DNA of 64,000 bases from Capniomyces stellatus (taxonomy: Eukaryota; Kickxellomycota; Harpellomycetes; Harpellales; Legeriomycetaceae). Positions 25,143 to 36,596 of this stretch are shown here, in pieces. Position numbers and translations under genes: made by a program. Position 1 is the first letter of the stretch; each line of letters begins with the position of its first letter. The notes beneath the pieces are model-generated. The model was not told the DNA's origin and searched no databases. It worked only from the letters and a program-made list of their open reading frames with translations. The stretch spans positions 722,514 through 786,513 of the forward strand of contig LUVW01000004.1 of the NCBI GenBank assembly GCA_001661515.1, written 5' to 3'.

Positions 25143-27894
25143 ATGAGCAGCTCAGTAGTATACGAAGACAGCCCTCTTAACGAGTATCTAAACGGTAAAT
25201 AGATTTAAAGCCAAGTGAGACCCTTTTTCTTTTGTAAATATACCCTTTTCGCAGCGTTTAACTTTTTGAATACATTAAAAAAATACGCCTTATTACTTCA
25301 ATAAAAAAAATTATTCCTTAGATTTAGGGAGCGAGAATGTAGAGTATAATGTTTACTGCAATAAACCGTGCCTTGAAGAAGAAGCAAATCCGGGGTTGAG
25401 ATCAAGACTCAAAATGTATGCTTTCCAAGTTAAAGGGCTCGTCAAGGTACTGTTTGCGACTTAAATGCGTTGTTATACCAACAGAGCTACTAGTAGCGAG
25501 TATAAAAATAGGTGTTTAAACTGAGGTATTTTGGTTTAATGTTTGCAGAGAATAGGGTTAACCCTGGATAGCAGCGTACTTGCAAAAAAACGATTCGAAT
25601 ACCGAAAAAAGGCTGTTGCATCGGTTTTAAGCAAACTGAAAGCGGGGCTAGGCTCAAAGGAAGAGTCAGAGCAACTTCACTTTGCCAAACCGTTGGAGGT
25701 TTTGGACTATAAAGAGATTTACTTGGCTGCTGGAGCAGTGGTAGTTACTTCCGGGATATATAGGCTATTGCGTGGGCTTGGTGGAGAGAGTATATACAGC
25801 GGGTATATGATTGGCTGCACAGTCCTGGTAGCACTGGTATTTATTGGGATGTACATTTACTACAAAGTAAGCAATACGTATATACTGGGTTGATGGATGC
25901 AAAGAGTGTGTAGACCAAGATTATCCAGCGTTAAAATAGCACTGTTTGGCGATTCCACTAAGCGACACTTATTTTAAATGTGATTTAAAAGGTCTATTAC
26001 GAAACTGTGGCCAGCACAAAGAAACTGCTGGGTGCAGTTGGAGGTTTGGAAAGGTCGTCAAGCAATGCGTCAAAAATAATAGGAAAGTCTCTGCGGATGA
26101 TTCAAGAGGTTGAGCTAGTATCACGGGGATACAGAGTAGCAAACCAAACGGCCCCGATTTCGCGGATAGAAAAAAACGGATTTTTCAACAGAGAGGCAAA
26201 ATTGTTGAGGTTGAAGGAGCCGCGAAGGGAAATATCCAAGGTCTTGTTTGAAATATCCGTAGGTATGTCGAGGCTTTTCAAGCATATTTTGATGCATAAC
26301 AAAGACGAAATGATGTGTTTTTACCAGAAAGGAGAAGATATTATTAGTAGCCTGTGGGCAGCAGACAGCAAGCCGACCAGCGATGGTGGAGAAAGCGGGG
26401 GACTGGCTTTAATGGATCTGAAAATCAAATTTTCTTTTTTTGCTGAGCTAAGCCAGTTGGTACTGGAGTCACTTGGCGAGACTTTGATCCGTGATCGTAA
26501 GATGTTGGGGTTAAGCAACTTGGAACTTGAGAATCTGTCCGAGTCGATACTGGACTTGAGTAGCAAAATGGACTCGCAGTGTTGGGCGATCGAGACTCGG
26601 TACAAAAAATGCAAGTGCCTGATTTATTTTCATTTTTATGATTATTATTGTCATTATTTTTATTGTTATTATTTGGTGGACAAAAATTAGACAAATATTT
26701 AAATGTGCATTTGGACCATTGACTGCCAATGGTAGAATTATGCACAACATATATTTAAATAAATAAATCTGGGAAATCTCTATTGTATTGGTGTTGGTTG
26801 ATTTTCTATAGACATCAAAGAAGGCTTAGGCTCAAAAACAGTTGTCAAACCACAACATGTCAAAGAAAGCAAGGAGTCTGCCACACTGTCACAGATGTTT
26901 CAAGTTGTATCGACACTGCACTCCAAGCTGGCGATTTTTCGAGAAGATTTGGCACACATTGAACAAAAGGAGTGTGCTACCGGATCTTCAGAGACAAAAG
27001 GTCAGTTTAGGTGTCAACAAATATACCAAGAGTTGATTCGGGTGTGAGTGTGAAGGTGTAAATGAATGGCATTCTATAAACGATTTACTCGAGCATTTCA
27101 ATCTAGGAAATTAAACCTAAAACCAAGTAAATATTAACGTAGATGACAGCGAGGTTGTCAAGAATAAATACCGCTCATTAAAGGAGGAAATTGAAATTTT
27201 AACGCAGTTGTATAATCAGAATATTCCTGCTTTTGACAAACAACAAGACTCGGCTTTGGGCCAGCAGCATGCAGGCTGTGCTCCAACTGGCACTGACACC
27301 GAAAATACTAGCGCCAATTCCAGCAAAGCAAATGCCAATGGCCGCGGCCTATCAGACAGCGCGCGGTATTTGGACTACAGTGAGTACGAGGAAAACATGT
27401 ACTATGCAGACTGTTCAGTCGATTACTCAAATTTAAATGTCGCACAGCAGGTTTACGAGTCGATAGGCGCAAAATTGTTGGAGAGGCCCAGATCGGTTAG
27501 CAAATTATTCCTTCATTCCTTCATTACTTGATTTTTGATTTTACTGGTGGATTGGTCGGCGTTTGGTTTTAACTATTCAGCTAATTATATTCTGGCTTTA
27601 TCTATGGATAACTAGACTTTAAGCAGACAAGAACGAATCAGCCTGTCAATACAGAAGCGAGATACTCAAGTAAGTAGAAACACCATATCGTGCTTTGTTT
27701 ACGCCACGTAGCACTCCTTTTGCTGTGACATCCAGTACTCCTCGTCAAATCTTGATGTGTTTTACCCGAGTAAACGAATGCATTCCTTACTGTGCTTTTA
27801 GAAAATCGAAAAGGAGAAATCTCTGGAAATCTCAAGCTTCATCAACGAACTCAAAAGTGTTCTGGTGAAAAACAATTCTCTCAGAAACGATTAA
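25143..27894 (+). CDS. vezatin/Inp2-like myosin-binding membrane protein, 8 exons
   Basis: Predicted exons are 25143-25194, 25322-25446, 25549-25866, 25992-26610, 26812-27000, 27128-27495, 27616-27669 and 27802-27894, giving 605 residues with all phases consistent. The N terminus reads VVYEDSPLNEYLNDLG, like fungal members of the vezatin / peroxisomal myosin-binding family. Two membrane spans (about residues 105-160) follow. Then comes the signature LRMIQEVELVSRGYRVANQ...PISRIE of the myosin-binding domain. The C terminus contains LSRQERISL, also typical. The family tethers class V myosin to peroxisomes (yeast Inp2) or acts at cell junctions (vezatin), so an organelle-motor receptor is likely here. 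Intron 4 (26611-26811) uses a GC donor (GCAAGT). The acceptors of introns 3 and 5 (AAAAG, CCAAG) are weak. Confidence 0.85.
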
Positions 27895-28130
27895 CTAGAC
27901 TACTGTTTTTATCACTACTTTTTCAATTCGATCTTTATTCATGCTGCTAAATAAAATGTAAATTACAAAACACTCTAGTTATTAAAAAGTTTGCTCATCT
28001 ATGTTCTTTGTTAAACCAAGAATGAAAAAAAAAGGGAGTCCTTTGAAAAGCCCATTTCAGTAAAGTCGGGGTTGGTTGAAGTCAAACCATTTTGCTCTTT
28101 TGATTTTGTTTTGATCAAAGATATGTCTTC

Positions 28131-29349
28131 TTATTCAATAGAAACCAACTCAATTTCAAAGTTCAATGGTGTGTTTGGTGGGATTTTCCCAGCTGGGTTT
28201 CCCTTCTTTCCATAAGCCCAGTCAGCCTCAATGTTCAACATTGCCTTTTCACCTTTAACCATCGCCATTATAGCCTCATCCCATCCACGGATTACTTTTC
28301 CAGTACCAACTACTCAAGCCACAGTTAAAAGGAAGAAGAAAAAAAACAACATATTAATCCGCATCACCCAATATATAAAACATCAACGAACCGCCAAAAT
28401 TAATTGATAACAAAGTTATCCAACAACTCTGAATTACAACTACGAGTCACTGAATGCTAATTGGAATCGCTCGTTGAAACTGAAAGTTGAAAAATACCAG
28501 TTGTAAATACGACTTGTTACCTTTAAATCTAAGCGGTGGGTTTTTCCCCTTGAGCTTGATGTTTGTGTCAAATTCTTCCCCATCGTCAAATGTCCCTCTG
28601 TAGAACACAGACACCAAATCCCCCTTCCTTGGGTGGTAGTTTCCTTCTCCCTTCTTCAAAATTCGCTTCTTATACTTTGGCGGCTCAGTTGGAGTGTCCT
28701 CGATTTTTACTGCTGCCAGCGCACTTTCAACTGAAGCGACCTCCTCTTTAGCCTTCTTGGCCTGGCTGGCATCCTCTTCTCCCTCCTCCCTATACATTTC
28801 AACCAATTCTTCTAGTTAATTTCAGTCATTTTACACCATCTAATCTCTACTATCTGCGCCATTAAAAGGTTGTGCTTTTTTACATTTTACATTTTACATT
28901 TTAGTTTTAGTTTTTTTAAAAAAAAACTTCTTTACCTGAATTGCTTTGTTTCAAACAACTTTCTGTAAGCTGCAATAAGCACAGGCCTCTTTGCAGTTTT
29001 CACTACATTAGCTATCTTTCCATTCAACTTGTTTTCTACAAGAAACTATGTTTTTTAATTACATTTTTAGAACAAACCACCCCAACTACGATGTTCACTT
29101 TCGCTAAATAGCGACTGCAATAAAAAACAAATTTATCCCCTCCCAATACATTTATTTAATATTACAACACGATAACACTGCCACTCGTACATATTTGTAT
29201 ACTATTTTTATAGCTGTACTAACTGTAACTTGTCTATCCTAATTTACCTGATTGCTTGAATTTGCGTGTAAAAACTCGACCAGGTCTTTCTTTGATATCG
29301 AATCTGAGCTCAATTGCTCCTCAGTCCATACATTTTCTACTTGTGGCAT
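28131..29349 (-). CDS. FKBP3: FKBP25-type peptidyl-prolyl isomerase, 4 exons
   Basis: On the minus strand the predicted exons are 29349-29248, 29045-28936, 28789-28521 and 28309-28131, giving 219 residues (human FKBP25 has 224). Exons 1-2 encode the basic tilted helical bundle unique to FKBP25: VWTEEQLSSDSISKKDLVEFL, FLVENKLNGKIANVVKTAKR and AAYRKLFETKQFR. After an acidic/Lys linker, exons 3-4 encode the FK506-binding isomerase domain, with GDLVSVFYRGTFDDG, VGTGKVIRGWDEAI and EADWAYGKKGNPAGKIPPN. The key drug-pocket residues Trp (GWDEA) and Tyr (WAYG) are present. The FKBP25 family is nuclear and binds nucleic acids and chromatin or ribosome-biogenesis factors. A shorter model that starts inside exon 3 would lose the bundle and is rejected. 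Confidence 0.93.
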
Positions 29350-30401
29350 ACTGTTTCTATTACTGTCTGTTTTTTTGTTAACTTTATATTGCGTTGTTTT
29401 TAATTACACTTTAAAAAATGTAACAAGTAAAAGCAAAGTTAAATAAACAAATCTGATTTTGATTATTCAAAACAACTGTCTGTTTTTTCTTGGGTTTAAA
29501 CTTGATTTTCGGTTTGGTTTTGGTTTTTGATGTTCTTATTTTCTAGTGAAAATATTTTAACTAATTTCAACACTAAAAAAGAAAATATTTTAACTAATTT
29601 CAATATTAAAAAAGAAAATATTTTAATTAAAAAAAGCTTTAAACCAATCCTATTCAATGTTGCCGGAACAAAATAGCACACTGCAGCCCAATTATTTATC
29701 AAATCCACAGAAATCGATTGCTATAATACTATTGGCCACCAACAAAACATTTAGTCCTGTTAGCTTGTCTCCAGGAAGTATTTGTTTTTATCATCAAACT
29801 GCAATACAAACGGTCTGAATTATATACCTTGATCTCGGAACAACTCGGATCTATATAGGTGGGAAACTCGGGTTAATCCGGCAACATATGTTTATATTTG
29901 TTTTTTTAAAAAAATTAAACAATAACAATATCGAGATAAGAGTTCGTTAAACACATGAACCGTGCATGCATATCACGTCCAGAGCACTGAGAGATGTAGA
30001 TTGGAGATTGAGTATTGGATACTGGAGGACTATAAAATAGTATCGCCTGATCAGAGCTTGCCTTATCGCTGCATACATTTAAATTGATGACCAATGTTGA
30101 CAAGTTTACACCAAGAAGAGTGTATTCCAAAAAAAAAAAAAAACCAGAACATCGTTTAGTTTAAAGGTAACAACTACAAAAAATACTTTGAAATGTAAAC
30201 ATAAACATGGAAACACAACCGAACAAAGCGATGGGTACAAAATGTATAAAATGACGAGGTTCGGTCATGTAAACACAAAAGATTGAACAATTTCGTCCAA
30301 GGTTTCAGATATTTTAAAACACAATTTAACACTCGAGAATTATCATTTCTTAACATCAATAATAATAATAAGATTTTAAAGAATTATTACGCTCAGACAT
30401 C
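29350..30401. other. divergent intergenic region
   Basis: This is the shared upstream region of FKBP25 (minus) and the secreted protein at 30402 (plus). It contains a 33-bp repeat (listed separately) and a TATA-like tgtataaaat near 30242. No other gene is supported. Confidence 0.6.
29548..29630. repeat. 33-bp AT-rich tandem repeat
   Basis: gaaaatattttaa begins at 29548, 29581 and 29614, giving about 2.5 copies of a 33-bp unit with few differences. Confidence 0.85.
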
Positions 30402-30806
30402 ATGGCAAACGTTGTAAACGCTTTAAAATGCATCAAAATCAAGCGTATAGTCGCAGTTCTATTGGTTCTGTTTATTAGCCAATCTTTTGCCAAGTTGAGC
30501 CACAATGGCGGTGACACTGAAATAAAACCTGCAAAGTTGGAAGTAAGATCAGGTAAAAGTGCTGGCGGCAGTGGCAGTAGAAGTAGTGGTGGCAGTAGCG
30601 GTAACAGTGGCAGTAGTGGTAGCGGTGGCAATGGTAGTAGCAACCAACACCAACAACAATACCAAAATCAAAACCAGGTAGACCAAATGCAGCAGCAGAG
30701 ACAGCAAGAAGAAAGGGCTAGACACCAAGAAAGACAGAACCAACAAAGACACCAGGCACAGAATAATAATAGAGATTATGGAAGCAGCACAAACAGAAGA
30801 GGGTAA
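30402..30806 (+). CDS. small secreted Gly/Ser- and Gln-rich protein
   Basis: A 134-residue protein. Its N terminus (about 1-30) has a basic start and a hydrophobic core (RIVAVLLVLFISQSFA) typical of a signal peptide. A Gly/Ser run follows at about 48-85, then a Gln/Arg/His-rich tail. There are no Cys residues in the mature part and no recognisable domain. Low-complexity secreted proteins of this size are frequent in symbiotic fungi, but no function can be assigned. Confidence 0.65.
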   Translation: MANVVNALKCIKIKRIVAVLLVLFISQSFAKLSHNGGDTEIKPAKLEVRSGKSAGGSGSRSSGGSSGNSGSSGSGGNGSSNQHQQQYQNQNQVDQMQQQRQQEERARHQERQNQQRHQAQNNNRDYGSSTNRRG

Positions 30807-32237
30807 CAGTCAACATAATATGGAGTTGAGCCCAAAGGTTGAAATATGGGGTTCTTTGGCGCTGGTTCTTATGTAGAGTGTTAGTGGTAGCTATTTTCAA
30901 AAAAATAATTGTTTTTTGTATCAATTTTGATTCGTTTCAAAAAAAACATCAACTATATGGTACTGGTCTTGTAGTTTAAATGTACCAACAGCTAACATAA
31001 TTCTAGTTCAGGATACTGTAAAAAGATATATTTCTCCCAAATTAATTGGAGGGATTCGCTATTTTTGAGGATCCATTTCCAAGCGAGCCTAATCAAATCT
31101 GTTCAATCACTCCCCCTCTCTTAAACAAGAAGGCTTTCATCTATCAGTTTTCATCCGAAATACAAAATAAATGACTCAACATTTATATTGTCTGAATACA
31201 ACAAAGTACTTGTGTATATACATGACAACAGCGCTAAGAAGGACTTTTAATACCCGAAAGCATCCTTAGCACTCATTGGCTCTGAACGCTTACCAAGTAT
31301 TTATAAAATACCAGATTATTCACTTTAAAAGCTGTGACTACCAGAACTAAACCAAAAACTTTGCTTCAAAAACTGTTTTCGTTTTTAAAGAGGTATAAGT
31401 GGCTAATTATTTTTACTTTATTCTCATATATTGCGCAATAACGTTGCTTTTTTTTTTGGAAAACAATTTCATAGTGAATCAATCCAGTAAATCACTTAAC
31501 AACAATCATCCAGCTTACTAATCGTAGGGTTTGCTGACTAAACACAACATTCTCGTGTTTAAAGACAATAATTTCTCAGTGGAATGCGTTTCCGTGAGTT
31601 CGGTTTGATAAAACTTTAGTTGATCGCCAATTCATAGATGTATTATAACGCAGTTTATCATTCTTCAGCGCCATTGAATTACGATTGGCTTAGACAGCAG
31701 ATTCCGATGCTCGGTAATTTGTAATAAAATATATCCGAGCATTCGGTTTAATTCCGTTGATTAGTAATACTAACAGTAAACCGTTAACAAGAATAATGCA
31801 ATTAGTCCTGACAAAGAGTAATTTTTTCAAGAATAGAGTAGCAAGTGAAAGTTAAAGAGCGTAAAGTGAAGATATATCTCAAAATTCATAAATGAGATTC
31901 ATTCAAAAACTGTATCGAGGAAATGTATAAATAGCTTTTGAAGTCGATGCTGAACTAAAAACAACAACAATCTTCAAAGCCAGGATCACAAGGATAAAGA
32001 ACACAAACACAAATAGCAGATACATCTGAAACTAAATCAAGTTAACTGTAACACAAGTAGCTGAACAAGACGCATCCTGAAACCACAAGCCTCTAAAACC
32101 CATTCATCCAAACAAGCACACAGAGAGCCTAGTCATTGCAAATACAAGTCCACTTACTGTGAATAATATTGCCAATATCTAAAAATCAAAACATTAAATA
32201 TACAAAAAGAGACAGCAAAACCAGCAGTAATATAACC
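30807..32237. other. intergenic
   Basis: No supported gene. A TATA-like gtataaatag lies at about 31925-31934, followed by an A/C-rich leader that could belong to the small frame at 32238. Confidence 0.5.
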
Positions 32238-32420
32238 ATGTACAAGCCAGAATCAAAACGTGAATCAGAGCTCAGAAAGGCAGAAAAGCTCGAGACCGTT
32301 AGTAACTCGGAACATGATGATACTAAAACAATTGCTCCAAAATCTTCAAAGCAAGATCGGGCTGAAGTGCTAAAGTACAGCTCAAATAGTACCTACAATT
32401 ACTATAACTTGATGAAATAG
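32238..32420 (+). CDS. possible small hydrophilic protein (60 residues)
   Basis: An ATG-initiated frame encodes a Lys/Ser/Glu-rich peptide ending YNYYNLMK. It follows a TATA-like element and an A/C-rich leader resembling those of the secreted genes nearby, but has no signal peptide, domain or conserved partner in this window. It may be noise or part of a spliced gene. Confidence 0.25.
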   Translation: MYKPESKRESELRKAEKLETVSNSEHDDTKTIAPKSSKQDRAEVLKYSSNSTYNYYNLMK

Positions 32421-32900
32421 TGATGATACCCAACCTCTGCAAACCAAACCAAACCAAATCAACACAATACATTATTAATAACTTTTCACTTTATATAAAT
32501 TAATCTTTCAATAAAAAAATGAACAACTTGTATTTAATAAAGGCAAATTAAAAGTTTAATACAACATTTGGGGATGATATTTCCAAAGTACGATTATGTT
32601 TACGTTTTTTTTTGTTTGTAAAAACTCTTAAAGACAAAATAAATTTAATTTGTTCGGAAAAGAAATCTCGTCATTAAAAAAAAATGCTAATGGATAATTA
32701 CAAAGTAAATAGTAAAGAAAAGATTTCTTTTGGATTAGAAGGAGGCTAGGAATTATTATATCCAGTCTAAAGACTAATTGTGCTATAGTAGTTCAAATCA
32801 ATTCTTAAGCTCGTATCTAGCTGTACTTGAAAATTAACTCGGCTACAAATCTATTCCAAGTCTTCTCTCACTGGCTTCAACCTTTAAACTTTGATTGGGT
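32421..32900. other. intergenic (convergent)
   Basis: AT-rich region between the small frame at 32238 and the 3' end of the minus-strand repeat protein. No gene seen. Confidence 0.6.
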
Positions 32901-34253
32901 TTAATCGGCTTTTGGCTTCTTGTTTTCACTAGATGCTCTATTTCCACCAAACAGTTTGTTGAAGTCAAAGCCAATAATGCTACTCAATGGCTTATTGCTG
33001 TTGACAAACTTTCCAATGCTTTTTGTGGTGTCACTGACCAACTTTTCAATGTTTTGTGAGGTATCTTTGATCAACTTTCCAAAATTTGTCTGTGTAGAAC
33101 TATTGACCGCCTTTCCAATGTCATGTGTGGTATCATTGACCAACTTTACAATGTTGTGTGTGGTATCATTTACCAGTTTACCAATGTTTGGTCCTGTGGT
33201 ATTGTTGAAAATCTTGCTAAGATCAAATCTTCCGGTGCTGTTAAACAGCTTGCTGAGATCAATCTGGTTGGTACTATTAAAAATCTTGCTAAGATCAAAT
33301 CTTCCAGTGCTGTTAAACAGCTTGTTGAAATCGAATTGATTGGTATTGTTCAGGACCTTGATGATGTTTGACAGCTTGCTAAGATCAATCTGGTTGGTAC
33401 CATTGAGAATCTTGCTAAGATCAAATCTTTCAGTGCTGTTAAACAGCTTGTTGAAATCGAATTNATTGGTATTGTTCAGGACCTTGATGATGTTTGACAG
33501 CTTGCTAAGATCAATCTGGTTGGTACCATTGAGAATCTTGCTAAGATCAAATCTTTCAGTGCTGTTAAACAGCTTGTTGAAATCGAATTTATTGGTATTG
33601 TTCAGGACCTTGATGATGTTTGACAGCTTGCTAAGATCAATCTGGTTGGTACCATTGAGAATCTTGCTAAGATCAAATCTTTCAGTGCTGTTAAACAGCT
33701 TGTTGAAATCGAATTTATTGGTATTGTTCAGGACCTTGATGATGTTTGACAGCTTGCTAAGATCAATCTGGTTGGTATTGTTGAGAATCTTGCTAAGATC
33801 AAAGTTGAGGCTATTATTTGATGGTCTACTATTGTTAAACAGCTTGCTGGGATCAAATTGGTTAACTACGTTCGGTAGTTTTACACCGCCTAAAATGCTG
33901 CTTAGATTAAGCTGATTGTTTCCATTGAGCAGCTTGCTAATGTCTATTTGGTTGTTGTTGTTGCTAGATACAGAACCGTTTCTAGCCAACTCTTCACTTT
34001 GTTGCTTGCTTGTGTCCTTTGAGGCTTTGGTCTGCTTTGCTACTTTGCTATTTACTTTGAGCTTTTTTGTTGCGCTATTGTCTTCAGTGCTGACAAAGCC
34101 ATCAGTGGGCAGGTTCACAAGTTTGGCTACATGCACGGCGTTGTTTGTCTGGATTTCGTTGCGGGAATCTACATTTGGTACCGATGCAGTGTAGGTTGCG
34201 GACTGCAAAGCCAGCACAACGTATATCTTTGAAAGTATTGCGATTGATCTCAT
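32901..34253 (-). CDS. secreted protein made of 42-residue Asn-rich repeats
   Basis: A 450-residue minus-strand protein. The first ~23 residues (RSIAILSKIYVVLALQSATY) form a signal peptide. After a Lys/Ser/Thr-rich propeptide-like stretch, most of the protein is built from an 11-13-residue motif of the form (F/I)DLSK(L/I)xNxTN, grouped into 42-residue higher-order units. Each repeat places Asn-x-Thr/Ser sites (NNT, NST, NGT) at regular spacing, so dense N-glycosylation is likely. A related motif in the C-terminal part (KLVNDTTH) has a 10-12-residue period. The regular Leu/Ile and Phe spacing suggests a solenoid or coiled rod. An N at 33464 makes one residue unknown. An extracellular rod or adhesin-like role is inferred only. 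Confidence 0.8.
   Translation of the reverse strand: MRSIAILSKIYVVLALQSATYTASVPNVDSRNEIQTNNAVHVAKLVNLPTDGFVSTEDNSATKKLKVNSKVAKQTKASKDTSKQQSEELARNGSVSSNNNNQIDISKLLNGNNQLNLSSILGGVKLPNVVNQFDPSKLFNNSRPSNNSLNFDLSKILNNTNQIDLSKLSNIIKVLNNTNKFDFNKLFNSTERFDLSKILNGTNQIDLSKLSNIIKVLNNTNKFDFNKLFNSTERFDLSKILNGTNQIDLSKLSNIIKVLNNTNXFDFNKLFNSTERFDLSKILNGTNQIDLSKLSNIIKVLNNTNQFDFNKLFNSTGRFDLSKIFNSTNQIDLSKLFNSTGRFDLSKIFNNTTGPNIGKLVNDTTHNIVKLVNDTTHDIGKAVNSSTQTNFGKLIKDTSQNIEKLVSDTTKSIGKFVNSNKPLSSIIGFDFNKLFGGNRASSENKKPKAD
33355..33780 (-). repeat. 126-bp tandem repeat coding 42 residues
   Basis: The string accttgatgatg recurs at 33355, 33481, 33607 and 33733, exactly 126 bp apart, with almost no differences between units. 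This indicates recent expansion or gene conversion. Collapsed or mis-joined copies in the assembly are possible. Confidence 0.9.
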
Positions 34254-36596
34254 GTCTGATAAAATTCGAGTGTTCTGGGTAAAACTGTTACTTTCAAAAC
34301 AAGACTATTCCAATAATCAACTAGCAAAAGACTAACAAAGATATTAACTTTTTATTATTTTTTGGAAATACTGTTTAAATAGGCTGTTAGTAACTGTGGG
34401 ATTCATCAGAGTATTTAAAGGATTTCTTTTTTACATTTGATTTTTTGATCAACGTAAAAAAAACTTGGTATTAGACTTTTTTTTTTCCATTTTATATCCT
34501 GGTTCAACAGACATTGCTCTAGTTCAGTGTCGAATTTATACTCAAGTTTTTTTTTTTTACGGTCTTTTCATAACGTCGGTTACCTGATAATTTATAATTT
34601 CAGTTCTATTTTTAACAAAATCCAGGCTTTCTTTTTTTTTCAGATGGGCTTGATGACAAACTCGAGTTAAAAAATGTTTAAATTACCAAAGAGCAAAGAA
34701 AAATATCAAAAATGCCATGCTCCAATTACAAACCAATAGTTATAAATGCCATCAACCTGAAGAGCCCTTTTACCTTTAAAATGTAACAAAAAAAAATGCA
34801 ATTGCAAAGAAAAAAATTGACTATTTGATAAAACAAACTTGATTTATAAATTGCATTGTAATGTTGAACGAGACGTCTTTTTTATAGAATCGGGATTTGC
34901 TAGAGCTTGATATTCAGTCAAGTTGGGGTATATGTTGCCATTTAACTGACCTAATCGGCTTTTAAGCTATTTAAAGTATATTTAATCAGTGAAATGTTTT
35001 TATAACGTACCGCCACAACCACCATGTCGGCTATAATTAACTAAATCAAAACCGAAGCCCAAATTAACAATAGCTCTGTTCAACCTTATTATTACTGGGC
35101 ATTTCTAATCAGCTTTGATAATCTGCGATGATACTTGAGTAGGGTTTTTCACAATGATAGGCCTACTTGGCTAAAAGAAATAAATATAAATGGGATCTAT
35201 AAATACAACAAGAACCAGAGAATAACTCACACAAAGCTGTTACCAACCATGACAAGAATAAGCTGTGTTATCAGGTGCAAGTTCAAAGAGCGCTGAACCA
35301 AATGTACATCCCTGACGGATGTCTGAAAATCAAGTTCTGGTGCTGGGATTCAAGTTCATAGTGGTAAATTTGATCATAATTTTCAATCAAAATTTTTTTT
35401 TTAGATTCCAACCAACATGCAGAAATGTAAGCCAAGTTACCTCCACACACATACACACATCCCCCTCCTCACCAAGATAAGTTGTTATCACGAGATATTG
35501 GTCATTCACTGATCGCAACTAAGGCTGATTTGTTTTGACCAAATTTGCACCGAGTCTTCAAAGTAACAATAACCTAGACTTGGTTTTACATCGAGCAGAG
35601 GAAAGTTATAAAACGGTGTTTTTATTAGAAGATGGTGCAAAGCAAAGAACTTTACAAAACAATAAAAAGTATAAGAAAAGGTATAAGAAAGGGAAAAAAA
35701 AAACTGATAACCGGCATTCTTTTGGAAAAGTAAAGGCAAGGTCTGTTGATTTAAAAAAAATATAACTAGACCGATTGTGAATTAATAAGCTCATAAAAAT
35801 TGATAGTAGTTTAACTAGACACTATTTCGTTAAAGTAACACAGGCAACTTTTCACATTTATTAACGATCGTATTAATGAATTCCGATAAAAGTAGAAAAA
35901 AAGAAAAAAAAGGAGTAAATGAACAAGTAGTTAAAGAAAAAGAACAGTGTAAAGATGTACATATGTTGAATGTAAATTAAATTGCCAAATTGAGAAGAGC
36001 AATGCTTTGTTAGTATTGTGTGGTAAAAGTATTGGATAAAGAGGGGGGTGACGTTTAAGAAATCAATTAGATAAGAGGAGAGAAAAACAGCCAGTACTGA
36101 AAGGTAGCAAAAAGAAAGAGAAAGAGAAAGAAGGGATAATAAAAATAAAATTAGCAAATAGCAGACCAAGAATTAATTGAGTTCATGGGAAAAGAAAAGA
36201 AGAAAAGTAGAAGGAACGAAAAGAAAGAAAAAAAAAAAAAAGGAATGATGATAATAACAAGGATAAATTACAAATAACGAATAGAAAAAAATGGAAAAAA
36301 AATGGAAAGGAGGGAATAGGAAATAAAGAGTAAGAAGGTATATAGTAAGTGTATAGTCAAAGTAAAACACGTATAACTGGCAACAGGATACAAACTAATT
36401 TGGGGTTAGAAATAGATTGTTATCGTTAATGATATTGTTTCAGGGATATAGATCAAGGAATAAGAATTAGACCAAGTTTAAGAAAGAAACAAAAAGTAAA
36501 AAATAAAGAATAAGAAAAGAAACAAATAAAAGCAACGAAAAGGAAAAGAGGTGAGTAAAGTTGGAGGAGGAAAAAAGAAAAAACAAAACAAAAGTA
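34254..36596. other. long intergenic region with 700-bp purine-rich leader
   Basis: No well-supported gene. A TATAAATA at 35198-35205 lies 44 bp before an ATG at 35249; only a 15-codon frame, or a hypothetical spliced ~33-residue peptide, follows. From about 35870 to 36590 the plus strand is strongly purine-rich (long AAAGAAAG runs) up to the PAT1 start. An AG-GTGAGT string at about 36549-36556 could be a 5'-UTR splice donor. Confidence 0.55.

Noticed and set aside
28447..28806. FKBP gene starting at MYREEGEE within exon 3
   Set aside because: The in-frame upstream part is intronic. Better splice choices add the N-terminal FKBP25 bundle with correct phases.
35249..35490. Possible tiny spliced gene after the TATAAATA at 35198
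   Set aside because: ATG at 35249, donor at 35273 and acceptor at 35404 would give about 33 residues, but there is no domain, signal peptide or conservation to support it.
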